This document shows, one piece after another, positions 1 through 9,677 of a DNA stretch of 29,031 bases. The translations under genes and the position numbers were made by a program. This DNA comes from Rhizoclosmatium globosum (Eukaryota; Chytridiomycota; Chytridiomycetes; Chytridiales; Chytriomycetaceae): positions 1 through 29,031 of the forward strand of contig MCGO01000347.1 in assembly GCA_002104985.1 (NCBI GenBank), read 5' to 3'. Each line of letters begins with the position of its first letter. Position 1 is the stretch's first letter. The notes beneath the pieces are model-generated. The model saw nothing but the letters and a program-made list of their open reading frames with translations, made no database searches and had not been told where the DNA came from.

Positions 1-903
1 GCAGAAGTGGGCTTCGACGAGGTACGAGTTGGAGCCCGCTGGCGCGAGCTTTTAGTGATTTTGGGTGAGTGTGTTGAGTCAGTGGTGGCTGTAGTGGGCA
101 AAACTCAAATTTTTTCTCTGTCATCAATTGAAAGTTTGAACTGACGGCACCTTCTCCCCCAACGCACTAGAACCACATGTAATGACTTTTTGGAAAGAGA
201 ATGAGCGCGAAATTGGTATTAGTCAGATAATAAAAGAGTTCATTTGATTGATTCAATGATATGAGCCAAAGCATTTTCCAGCTCTTTAAAAAAAGTAAAA
301 ATGCAAAAAAACGCTCTATTACATTCAAGCAACGTATATTTAAATGATATAGACGTAATAATTTTCCTTCTGTGACCCATAGGTCAAAAGTTATAAGCGT
401 TTCCAACTCAATTATCCAACAAAATTCTGTAATGCAGAGAAAACATTAACTCCAACACCTCACCTTGGCAGAAAGACAAGGTAAGACTTTAGATCCGCAA
501 TGCGCGTTTAAGGAGCTCTTCAAACAAAGATGTCGGTGAGTATGTCTTTTGCAAATGATGAAACACTTTGTAGATCACAGCCAGTCCAGCTAAAACAGAC
601 TCAAATAACAGTAATAAAACGTTTTAATTTGCAGGAGCCAGACTGAGCAAACCAGGTCCAGATCACTTTGCTCAAACCTTCAATCGCACTACTCCAATCA
701 AATTTCATCTGCTCTAGCGTGTCACTTCAAAACATGGCGTTGGACAGCGGGAACAGTCCAAGACATCAAGAAGAATGAAATTAAAGATGAAATGTTTATT
801 TCTTTTCTCTGAGAAACTATTCGAACCAACGGTTGGAATACCTGTATGTGCGAGCTGTTAAAGCTCTGCTTCTCTATCTTACTTTATTCTTGTTCAAGCT
901 CAA
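1..903. other. No supported gene
   Basis: This stretch shows no convincing coding sequence. Bases 1-60 are more GC-rich than what follows and one + strand frame is open to a TAG at 53-55, so the last codons of a gene entering from the left are possible but not demonstrable. The rest is AT-rich with short open frames only on either strand. Confidence 0.5.
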
Positions 904-1001
904 ATGATCACAACTTCTTCCCAACAATCGCAAGTCGCATCTTCACTTCTCGTCCATGTACATCTCTCTCGTCATGACCCATACAAAGCCTTACCAATTT
1001 G

Positions 1002-1064
1002 TGCCAACGGGTTTTTTGCCGTATCGTCGTCATTTCGGTTATTTAAGAAGACACGACTTACTCG
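1002..1064 (+). repeat. Leader-like direct repeat, copy A
   Basis: Imperfect copy of 1208-1273. Both contain the series CCGTATC-TCGT-ATTTCG, then TTATT-AAGA, then ACACG-CTTACTCG, with roughly 40 of 48 core positions identical, about 207 bp apart in the same orientation. Copy B lies just upstream of the FHA gene start, so this copy may be a duplicated promoter or leader. It also overlaps a 70-codon open frame starting at 904 that I do not regard as a gene. Confidence 0.6.
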
Positions 1065-1207
1065 AAGTCACAGAAGTATCTGTTCTATTCAGTTTTGTTC
1101 CTTTTTTTCAGTTTAATCATCCGTTATGTGAATGAATGAATAAACGATGAATAACAGAAGAACTTTTCCCACGGAGAGCAGAATTAATCGCTCTGTCTCA
1201 AAGCCTC

Positions 1208-1273
1208 GCCAGCGGTGTTATTTTTCTGGCCGTATCTTCGTTATTTCGTTATTGAAGAGACACGCCTTACTCG
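1208..1273 (+). promoter_or_regulatory. Leader-like direct repeat, copy B, upstream of the FHA gene
   Basis: Second copy of the repeat at 1002-1064, ending about 44 nt before the ATG at 1317 and followed by a pyrimidine-rich tract (CCTTTCCTTTCC). Its position fits a core promoter or 5' untranslated region. That role is inferred from position only. Confidence 0.4.
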
Positions 1274-1316
1274 TTCCTTTCCTTTCCTTTGTTTTTTGTC
1301 TATTTCACTACCACAA

Positions 1317-2131
1317 ATGAACAACAAAATGGAACGCCGACGGGACCACCACAGCAACCACGACCGAAAGCCCTATGAAAGACCCAATGACAGGCATAGC
1401 AATAATGATAGGGAAAGAGAAGGAGGTCGTTCAAGAGACAGGGTTCAAAGGAGGGACGCCGATGAAGGAGAACCACCTTCAAACAACAATAACAACCAAC
1501 AACAACAACAAACAAAAGACGCTCCAAAGCCAAAAGAGGCTCCAAACTTTGGTGTTTCTGGTGCATTGACGGCCGAGGCAAACACGTTCAAGGGCGTGGT
1601 GCTCAAGGTGCGTGGATCCAACTGCGCTCGTTACAACTAGTCCTAACCTTGTCACTCTATCTATCCACTGTCACTGTATCCTGTATTTAGTATGCTGAGC
1701 CGCAGGAGGCGAGGAAACCCGTTACAAAGTATCGACTGTATTCGTTCAAGGGAAAGGAACAGGTTGATATGATTCCTGTTTCGAGACAGTCAGCTTTTAT
1801 TTGGACGAGATCGGATTGTTGCTGGTACGTGACTTGTTCGACGTTCTTTGACTGGAAAGTAATTATTGTCGATTCAGATATTCCTGTGGATCATCCTTCA
1901 ATCAGCAAACAACACGCCGTGCTTCAGTACCGTTTCGTTTCTTCATCAGATCAAGGCGGGCGAGCTGTGAAACCATATATTATTGACTTGGATTCTGCGA
2001 ATGGAACTTTCCTCAATGGCCAGAAGATTGATGGATCTCGGTATTACGAATTGAAGAATCAGGATGTCATCAAGTTTGGGTTTTCGTCTAGGGATCATGT
2101 GTTGATGGCTGAGGATGCTGATGAAGATTGA
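1317..2131 (+). CDS. PML1: FHA-domain RES-complex splicing factor, SNIP1/Pml1 family (one frame break)
   Basis: Likely pre-mRNA retention and splicing (RES) complex subunit of the SNIP1/Pml1 family, acting in the nucleus. Exons are 1317-1607, 1691-1824 and 1878-2131; the introns (83 and 53 nt) have GTGCGT and GTACGT donors. About 225 residues. The first ~85 are Arg/Asp/Asn/Gln-rich and disordered, as in this family. Then come the family segment GVVLKYAEPQEARKP, the RQSAF strand, an FHA core (FGRDR, DIPVDHPS, SKQHAVLQYR, DLDSANGTFLN) and a C-terminal FGFSSRDHVLM close to the family ending. The ATG at 1317 is the first in frame after the leader. Exon 2 has an apparent frame break at about 1794-1801: RQSAF and FGRDR are in different frames although both are conserved. 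The total exon length is one base over a multiple of three. A sequencing indel is more likely than a dead gene, because everything downstream is well conserved. Confidence 0.9.
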
Positions 2132-2163
2132 TGGTCTATACTGTGTCAATTCATTTTACTGCC

Positions 2164-2169
2164 AATAAA
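2164..2169 (+). terminator. Polyadenylation signal of the FHA gene
   Basis: AATAAA lies 33 nt after the FHA stop codon. Confidence 0.6.
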
Positions 2170-3300
2170 GGCGGTTAGTGGTCAATCGACAATATTCCCT
2201 TCCTTTATTAACTTTCTGCAAAAAATCAAGGGCTCATTTATTTGGAACGGTTGTTCGACAGATACGACTGACGTGCTTGATATTTAAAGCTCACGAGTCC
2301 AAAACGCTGGTATGCATTTCATGTCTTTGATTCAAGCAAGCCAATCAGTATATACATCGGTTTTGCATTACACCCCCACCAGCGCTTTATTCGTGATTAA
2401 CCGACAAAAACAGCTGCTTCTTAGACTTAAAAGAGTATTCTGATCTATTGGTTTTTGATGCTAGTGTTGATGCCACAACAGTTTCTTACTTTTCGGTGGC
2501 CTTTTTGATTCCCGTTGTTTATTTTGTCATCACCTTTTGTTTCATTGATTTTCAGAGGAGTAGTCAAAAGTGATATGTGTGCTCACTAATGATTAGTAAA
2601 CAGGTTAGATGCCGAGCCTTCTCGCCGATACATCAGCAAAACTTTGTCCCAAAAATGTCTTATGTCGTCACAGGATCCCCATTTCTTCAGAGCTTCAAGA
2701 ATGACCTCTCTTGCCTTGGACCTATCTTCGTGCCAACTCTTGCGCACTTGCGTTTGTCCGGCCCACCAGCGGTTCTCATATGACCCTTTCAGCCAAGGAG
2801 CTTTCTGATGCTTACAAAAGTGCAAACTTGATTACGTTCAAAGGATCATCGAGTGTTTGTGGTTCGAATACGGCAGTGGACGATAGACTCAACACCGTGT
2901 TAAATGAAGAGTATTCTGACTGAGGTGCGTCGTGCGCCGCTAGGACCTTTTTAGCTTGCTTTTTTGTGTATGAATAAGAGAATTGTTTTATTGGTAAGCA
3001 CAGACACCAGGCACATCATCCACAGTGAACAGCACATCAAAGTCCCTGCAAGTGTCAATGACGTACAATACCTCTAGTGCAATGAACAACAACACTAATC
3101 AAAAAGCAGCAGTGTGTCAAGGGAGGGTGATGGGGTTCCTTCATACAGAAACATCAATGACCAGGCAGCAGACAAGGAAGCAGAAGAATAGAAGAGAGAA
3201 GATGAGGAGACTCCAAGAGTGGTGAGTATTTCGATCTTTCAATCAATTAACTGATGGTTAACAACAGAGTTGTTGACCAATCACTCTTGCTAGTGTATCA
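2170..3300. other. Gene-poor stretch, short open frames only
   Basis: No gene can be supported. A + strand frame with an ATG at 2780 runs 47 codons to 2923, and a - strand frame of 79 codons covers 2586-2825 but has no ATG. Neither resembles a family I recognise. At 3025-3225 a + frame rich in Asn, Thr, Lys and Arg ends at a plausible GTGAGT donor, so it could be an exon of the decayed coding sequence described from 3303 onward. Confidence 0.4.
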
Positions 3301-3862
3301 AAGTGTTAGAGAAAGTAACTGAATTGGCTGAAAACAAAATGCTTGTTAGTATGATGGATATGGAGGCAGAATTGGCTGTCAAATTGGCAGTTGTGGACAT
3401 TCGGAGGTGGCTAAAAATTCACAGAAAGTATTCTTGAACATATGGTATGTATTAGCTTTGTGAAATCCAATACCTTTAAATTATTGGACTTCCTAAATTC
3501 TTAAAACGGGCTTTATACCAGAAATGGTATGGGATAAATGTGGAGACTAAATGTACCTATCCTCCAAAAAGAGGTTCCAATCTGAAGAATTGTCGTAATG
3601 CTCCTACTTGTGCAAAACTTGACACTGCCTCCAAAAGTGTTAAAAACACAATTAACCACATTGACACAATTACTGAGAAGCTTAAATTCATGACAAAACA
3701 AGTCTTAGATTAGCTTTTTATGGAGGAGTGTGTAATGTGAGTGGTAGTATTAAGGATTACTTTAATTAATGTGTCTTTCAGGAGATTTTATTGTACTTGT
3801 TGAGGTGTTTAGTATTGGTTGTGAAGGAAAGGGCAACTTTCATATAGCTGTGTCAAAAATAG

Positions 3863-4356
3863 GGGTGGTCAAAGTGGAATAGGACAGACGAGGAATACAT
3901 CGACGTTTTCTTCAACAGACTCACACTGGCCCAAAAGCTGTGCTCCTATGGGATGAATACATTGTCACCCATGGACGAGCAACACAAGCTCTCGTACTTC
4001 TCGCATCCACAATCACTGTGCTTGCATTGTGGCTGTGGATCCAAGCAGGTCCCTTACATCTCCATTTCACCCTGAAAAGCAAAGTTTCATCATCTTGAAA
4101 AGCGGTGGTTTGAAACCGTAGATGGGGAAGGTCAGAGATGCGGTTTCGAACCATTGCCTCTTGAGGTGTTTTGTCATAGCGGATTGGGTGGTGAAAAGCG
4201 AAATCGAATCGCAAAACTCTAAGTGGCTCCCAAAAGCGGAATTGAAAAGCGAGGGAGAGGTACTCTTTTGGATTCAAAAAGGGGATTTTGGCCATTTCAA
4301 AACTTTGCTTTTCGCACTTTTGAAAATAGTCCAAAATACCCAACTTTGACCACCCT
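3863..4356. mobile_element. Non-autonomous inverted-repeat (MITE-like) element, copy 1
   Basis: The ends are inverted: the left begins GGGTGGTCAAAG and the right ends CTTTGACCACCC. The direct repeat AATAG flanks it (3858-3862 and 4357-4361). From about 4068 to the right end it matches copy 2 (6134-6566) through many shared blocks built from GAAAAGCG/CGCTTTTC motifs. Its left arm is replaced by about 170 bp of unrelated sequence. It encodes no transposase, so it is non-autonomous. A 184-codon open frame on the - strand crosses it but is low-information sequence made of repeat arms. Confidence 0.7.
3876..4046 (+). other. Unrelated, coding-like fragment inside element copy 1
   Basis: This segment has no counterpart in copy 2. 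In + strand reading it is acidic with aromatic residues first (DEEYIDVFFNRLTLAQ), then after a one-base shift it reads LLWDEYIVTHGRATQ followed by a hydrophobic stretch ending ALWLWIQAGP, like a membrane segment. It looks like a captured piece of a host gene for a small membrane protein, but I do not recognise the family. Confidence 0.35.
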
Positions 4357-6133
4357 AATAGCCGCGGATCATTTAGCCTCCACTTCAAAGGAATCAAAAA
4401 CAATGCTGGACCTATTTCTGATGCATCCAAAGGATTCATGTCGCATTCTATGGACCCTTTCCACATTGATGCCATCGTCAGCCCAATCTTTCAAAATAGT
4501 CTTTTGACAGCAAAGATATGATAACTGCACCATTCCTGTTGAACCTGTCCATCAAGTCTGACAGTTCAAGCTTCAAAACGTATGTCCACTCAAGTCAGCC
4601 TCTTGTGTCTATTCAGCCGCCAGTCAGTGTTACAACTGCCTAAGCAATTACAATCTCCTGGCTCTACTTTCATGCTGTTGATTTTAATAATTGGGATTTT
4701 CAGGTCCACAACTGCCTCTGGGTGAGGTTGTAGCACTGTTGATTTTCTTTGAATGACGTATTGGATACTGCACTTAGATGCGTGGTCATATTTCTCAGTT
4801 GCCACAGAGAAGTTTAGCAGGTATGGTGGAGTCTTCTCCTTCTCTGCAGATTCTCTTCATTTCTAATGCCTCAGCAAGCATAAAAACTTCTCAAGCTATG
4901 TTGCAATAGGAGACTAGATTAATAGATTGCTTCTCAGTCCAGATGGCTTTTACTAGTCATTGACAATGTGAACATAACTGATCAGGTAGAATTCAATATT
5001 AATGCAAACCATACTTACACTTTTGCAATAAGATAGTTATATCTATTGAAAGTTTCTGAATTGAAAGTGAAGGCTATAAGGAGTTGAATGTGTTTGAAAA
5101 CAATTTCCTTTGCCCAGAAGAGACTGAGAAGTCCTCCCCTTAAAGGAAAAATGGAAGGTTGTAAATCTGTGAAATCCAATAATTGACATATATTGGAAAT
5201 AGGTACGGAGATAAGCTGATGGTTCAACATTTGTGTTGATATTAAACACCAAGCACTTGGCCATGTGGTCTCCTGCCTTTGGCAATGTTAACACATTCCA
5301 GCACTGGCTGTACAGCTGGGAAGCTGCAAGTTTAGAGTTCTTTGGGGATTGATTCACTACTGTGTTGCCTCTGCCAAAACCAGATCTGCACCTGCTAGCA
5401 GCCATGCGCTATACCAATAGATAGCTCTACATTTGCTACCACAATGCTGGCTGAATGATGTGGTACAGGTCCATATTGGACGAGGGAGAAGGTTTTGCAG
5501 GAAGGCCAAAGAAAGAATGAAACAACTGTAAGAGTTTGAAACTCCAATTTTGGACAAAACGCACAATAGCTCTTGGAAGATATGGCACCAGCTATAAGGA
5601 CAACATTAGTTCCTTTGACGCAGAGGAAACAAAATCACCAGCAGAATCAGACACTAAAATTACTCAAGCTTCAGATGACCCAATCCCGGATGTATGCTTC
5701 TATTGCTGATGCTACCCCTCCACATCAAGATGGATCACCAAAACCAACATCCACAATATAAACTTGAAATAACCACGTCAAAAATCAAAGCTCCTCGTCT
5801 CAGCGAAATTTGTTCTAGAGTTGAGCCTGTTGTTGCACCAACCTCAAAACCTGAGACAGACGCAGCTGGATCAAGAGCTGATCATTAGCATTCTTGCATT
5901 GTTTGTAGGCTTATGTTTTCTTTAAGTTTTAATGACAGTACTTCTCCTTCAGTATCTCTTGTCGTATTCTGTCACCACCTTTGATAGACATTCTCATGCC
6001 ACTTGGCTTGAAAGAGCTTGCTTCTAATGCAAAAAAGAGTGGACAGTCCATTGAGATTCTGCCAAATGAGAAGAGGCTCCTGAATTACTTGATTGGTTAG
6101 TTGTTCGATGGAGTATTCTGCAACAGCCATTAG

Positions 6134-6566
6134 GGGTAGTCAAAGTTGGGTGTTGAAATGGCCAAAATCCCTTTCAAAGCCAAAAGAGAACCTCTCCCTC
6201 GCTTTTCAATTTTGCTTTTGGGAGCCGCTTTTGAGTGTTCGAAAGGGATTTTTGGCTATTTCAAAACTTCGCTTTTCACACTTTTGAAAATTGTCCAAAA
6301 CACACAAACATTGGGGCGTTTGAAAAGCGCAGTTTCATCATTTTGAAAAGCGGTTCGAAACCTGTTGACAAGGAGGGTCAGAGTTGAGGTTTCAAATCGC
6401 TCCTTCTTAGTGTTCTGCTTCTTAGCGGTTTTGGTGGTGAATTGGGAAATCGAATCGCGAAACTGAAAAGTGACGCCAAATCGTGGAATCGAAAAGCGAG
6501 GGAGAGGTTTGCTTTTCGTGCATTTCAATCTTGTCCAAAATCCCTTACTTTGACCATCCCTATTAT
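6134..6566. mobile_element. Non-autonomous inverted-repeat (MITE-like) element, copy 2
   Basis: The left end GGGTAGTCAAAG is mirrored by CTTTGACCATCCC near the right end, and the exact 7-bp direct repeat CCATTAG (6127-6133 and 6567-6573) flanks it. The arms are long: about 100 bp at the left, containing ACCTCTCCCTCGCTTTTC, is the inverted counterpart of the right arm, which contains GAAAAGCGAGGGAGAGGT. Its left arm is also the reverse complement of the right arm of copy 1. No protein is encoded. A simpler TA target-site model is possible, since TA also borders both ends, but the 7-bp repeat better restores the interrupted frame. Confidence 0.75.
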
Positions 6567-6751
6567 CCATTAGAGCAATTCTGATCATCTTCAGTCAAAA
6601 CTTTATTGGAAACAATATCAATTTCCTGCTTTACCTAGAAGGCAACAACGTCAACACATGGTCCAAAATCTTTGTCCAACAAAATGGCCTAAACTCCAAA
6701 CAGGTGCTGGAGGCGTGGGCAACACATCCCGCCAAGAACAAATGTTTGTAG

Positions 6752-7108
6752 TTTGACAGTTTGTGTAAGCTAAAGTTCATCTCATCAGAAAAATCTCCCT
6801 ACCTGTATTCATACATTTCTCCAGCAATCTGGCACACTTTGGATATGGAAGAAATTGTTGCACTGTACTTGTAAAGTTTCTCTGTATTTGGCTGCTATTT
6901 TGTTTTTTATGACATATGTTATGTTTTTTGTTCGTCAATGATGATTCCAATAGGAATGTGTTATTGGAAATGAGTCATCACGTGACTTTGCAAAGTGACC
7001 TTGGCGGGGTTTGAAGCGGGTGCCTACACGGCCGGACGGAGAAAAACCACCTCTAGCTTTTAGCAAGCTAAAAAGGAATTCGGCTCTGTCTCCTCGTTTT
7101 CATATGAC
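6752..7108. other. Intergenic, presumed promoter region of the surface-protein gene
   Basis: No coding signal was seen. A short near-perfect hairpin, CTTTTAGC-AA-GCTAAAAAG, lies at 7057-7075, just upstream of the next gene. No clear TATA box was found. Confidence 0.4.
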
Positions 7109-7170
7109 GTGACCATGTCTGGAACCTCTGTTTCTCAATTCACTCTCTCCTACCAGTTCAGCTCATATCC

Positions 7171-9458
7171 ATGCAGCTTCTTCTACTACAATGCTGCCAC
7201 TCAGGACCAAAGTACATTCTCTCGGCTCCTCCAAAGTGTGGTTCACAGTTTACCAAAACTCCCTCATCTGCAATCAACCCCGAGGCTTCCTGCTTTGGAG
7301 CTCTCCAGTTTGACGGTAAAACAGGAACCGCGAGTTTTCCATGGTGTGACAGTATGGGTTCCTACTCAGAGTCAAATCTGGCACAACGTTACGGCGCAAC
7401 CACAGACACCATGGCCTTGTATTCGTTGGGTACTGACAAGCTTGTAATCCAATTTGCGAATGATTGGTCATCCTCTTCTGATCCAGAGACCCTGTGCACG
7501 TTGGAGTATCACTCCATCAAACTTGGTGAGACACAAGGCTCGTTTGTTCTTTCTGACAAGGATACCATCTGGGGTGATGTGACATATCTGTCAGTTTTAT
7601 CTCTCAGCAACTCCTGTATCTCCATCATGACGGATGATTCAACAAGTGGAAATTTTTCCTTCCCTGGTGGTGATGTTGCTTCGTGTGGTGGAAACTCCTT
7701 CAACGATCGCTTCACGTTCCTTTTCGCAGGGTTTCCAGCAGCTGCAAACTATATTGATTTGAACACTATTATTGTGGTGATCTCAGGCGTTAATATTGTC
7801 ACCAGCAACGTTGGAGCTCAGAGTGTTGGAGAACGTCGTCGAGATGGCAATCCACTGGGAGCACCTGATTGGATGTTGGTTTACAAACGAGAAATCGCAC
7901 CAACAGTAGTGGCAAGTGCAAGTGCGACGTCAACTATTGTGCCTTCTACTGTTTTGTCCAGCACTTTTGCGTCGTCCACTGTTGCAGTTTCGTCTTTGAG
8001 CACAATTCTCCCAACGTCTGAGTCATCAAGTGTCATGTTGTCTTCAACCGTTTTGGGCTCTACTTTAACTACTGATATTCCATCAACGACTGTTTCTGCC
8101 ACTGATCTCCCATCTTTGTTGAGCGGTACAGTTTTCTTCTGGTATGTGTAACCAACCATGCATTCACGAATTTTCCACTAATTTTCTTAAAGCCGAGGCG
8201 ACGCAAGTCTCGTCCACTGCCACTGTTTCGTTGCCAGTTTCTCAAACCCAAACAGCCTCTTTCATCTCCACTCTATCTACGGCCACTGTCTCATTGTCAG
8301 CTTCTCAAACCGCAACCGCATCTTCCAGTATCCCCATCTCTTCTACAGCCACGGTTTCTGCAAACACTGCCTGCAAAACAAACACTCCATCTGAAGCCCT
8401 CATGAATATTGCCAACGGCCCTATTCCCGCTTCATCCTCTCAGAACTACTCTTCAGACGCGACAGACGTTCTCGCCGCATTGATCAAGCAAGCTCCAGCA
8501 ATTCTTGCAAAAACCGGGACTTTTGAGATTAGTTCAAGATTCTTACTTTCTGGTCCTCTTGGTTTTGGTGCAAGTGTTAGTATGGTTGGAGCTTCTTTTG
8601 ATGGAGGTATCGATGGTGTGGCGGTTTTGGTTTCGTCTGTTCAGTACAAGGTGAGAGATTGGTGTTTTAATCTGTTGTTGAGTACTTAATAGCTTTGGAA
8701 TGTTAGTTCTTGGGTGACTGGGACATTCAGACGTATGGCGACGTTTCGTGCACGTTCGTTGTGAATGCGTCTGCGATTGACAACGGAATCTCGTTTTATT
8801 ATATGATTGACTCGTCCAAGATCAAGAGCGAGTGGTTTGCTATTCAGCTTTCTGAAGACGGAAAGCAGTTGATTGTTGCGGTATATACTGAAAATACTAT
8901 TCTCGCCTCAGTTTCCTTTGGTGTGGCTGCAACAAGGCTCGAGACTCTATTAATTATGGATTCGTGATGTTGAACGTTGTTGGCTCGACAGTGGCTCCTA
9001 CCTCAGCTATTATTTCAAGTATTGGTTCTTCAACTGCATCAACTGCTTCAACTATTTTAACTGCCTCAACTGTCGCTGCTACAACGATTTCTTCGTCTTC
9101 CATCAAAACAACGATTGCACCATCCACGAGCCTGGATGTATCGGTTTTGTCTAGTTCTTCAGCTTCTTTGGGTGTATTCACTTCTCCCACTACCAAGATC
9201 ACAACTACGGCTAACGCCCAAAACACTGTTTTGTTGACCACCAGTCCTGCTGCGTTAGCTTCTTCTGCTTCCTTGACTACTACCTCCACTATAACTTCAA
9301 GCACTTCCAAGACTACAACCTCGCCAGAGTCGATGATTCCTGTTGCCGTCCAAACCACCACTTCCTCCAAAACCGTACAGATTAATGTTCTTGTGAGCGA
9401 CGCTAAGGCAATTATTGTTTCCTTCCTTGCAGCTAGGCTCTGTCTTGCACTTTTCTGA
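7171..9458 (+). CDS. Ser/Thr-rich secreted or cell-surface protein
   Basis: Proposed exons are 7171-8125, 8193-8650, 8707-8920 and 8992-9458, in frame for about 697 residues. A short hydrophobic start (MQLLLLQCC) may be a signal peptide. Residues ~20-250 form a Cys-containing, beta-looking domain. Two Ser/Thr/Val/Ala-rich linkers follow, separated by a second domain covering about 8360-8920. The C-terminus is again Ser/Thr-rich and ends in a hydrophobic tail (AIIVSFLAARLCLALF), like a GPI-attachment signal. This layout suits a glycosylated wall or surface protein or adhesin; I recognise no catalytic family. Weak points: the in-frame join at 8126 uses GTACAG, while the better GTATGT donor at 8142 would shift the frame, and the donor at 8921 (GTGTGG) could instead mark a one-base frame break. 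An ATG at 7115 opens a different frame that overlaps the start, so the true N-terminus is uncertain. Confidence 0.65.
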
Positions 9459-9677
9459 TTCTTATTTTTTCGCTGGCTTTGTTTGCCTGCTTCTGAAACA
9501 ATCCTATTCTTTTTTTATTTTCCTTGTTAGCCGCTGAATGACTTCAGCTGTTTTAAATGAGCTCTTCCTTTTTTTGCTTGTCTCATCTTTTTTTTGAAAC
9601 CTTGAAATCCTGTTATTGAATGCACCAATAAATTTATGTCCCTTTCTTTTATTTGTTTCGGTTCAAATTATCAACGA
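9459..9677. terminator. Shared 3' region of two convergent genes
   Basis: The + strand AATAAA at 9627-9632 would serve the surface-protein gene. The - strand AATAAA (TTTATT at 9648-9653) lies about 25 nt past the stop of the ankyrin gene. The two 3' ends therefore probably overlap. The interval is pyrimidine-rich with no coding signal. Confidence 0.55.

Larger units (their letters stand above)
3303..6751 (+). pseudogene. Decayed coding remnants of unknown family, interrupted by two inserted elements
   Basis: Several + strand pieces look protein-coding but do not join into one gene: 3303-3437 (charged, helical), about 3479-3714 (Lys/Cys/Thr-rich, ending KFMTKQVLD), 3784 to 3862, 4361-4507, 4519 to about 4650, 5540 to 5690, a piece ending at 6100, and 6574-6751. 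Stops and frame changes separate most of them. Two lines of evidence support a coding origin. Removing the insert at 3863-4356 with one AATAG copy joins an open frame from 3784 through to a stop at 4505. Removing 6134-6566 with one CCATTAG copy joins an open frame from 6096 to a stop at 6749. I cannot name the family. It may be one or more genes, or an older transposon. Confidence 0.35.

Noticed and set aside
3921..4475. A 184-codon open frame on the - strand
   Set aside because: It runs through the inverted-arm element and its flanks, with no domain. Openness comes from the stop-poor repeat arms.
2946..7076. 15-bp inverted pair CCTTTTTAGCTTGCT / AGCAAGCTAAAAAGG flanking the gene-poor region
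   Set aside because: The match does not extend in either direction, and one such pair is expected by chance in a window this size. There is no target duplication, so it is not called a large transposon.
8954..9370. 138-codon - strand open frame rich in Val, Glu and Ala
   Set aside because: It is antisense to the Ser/Thr-rich tail of the surface protein and has no independent support.
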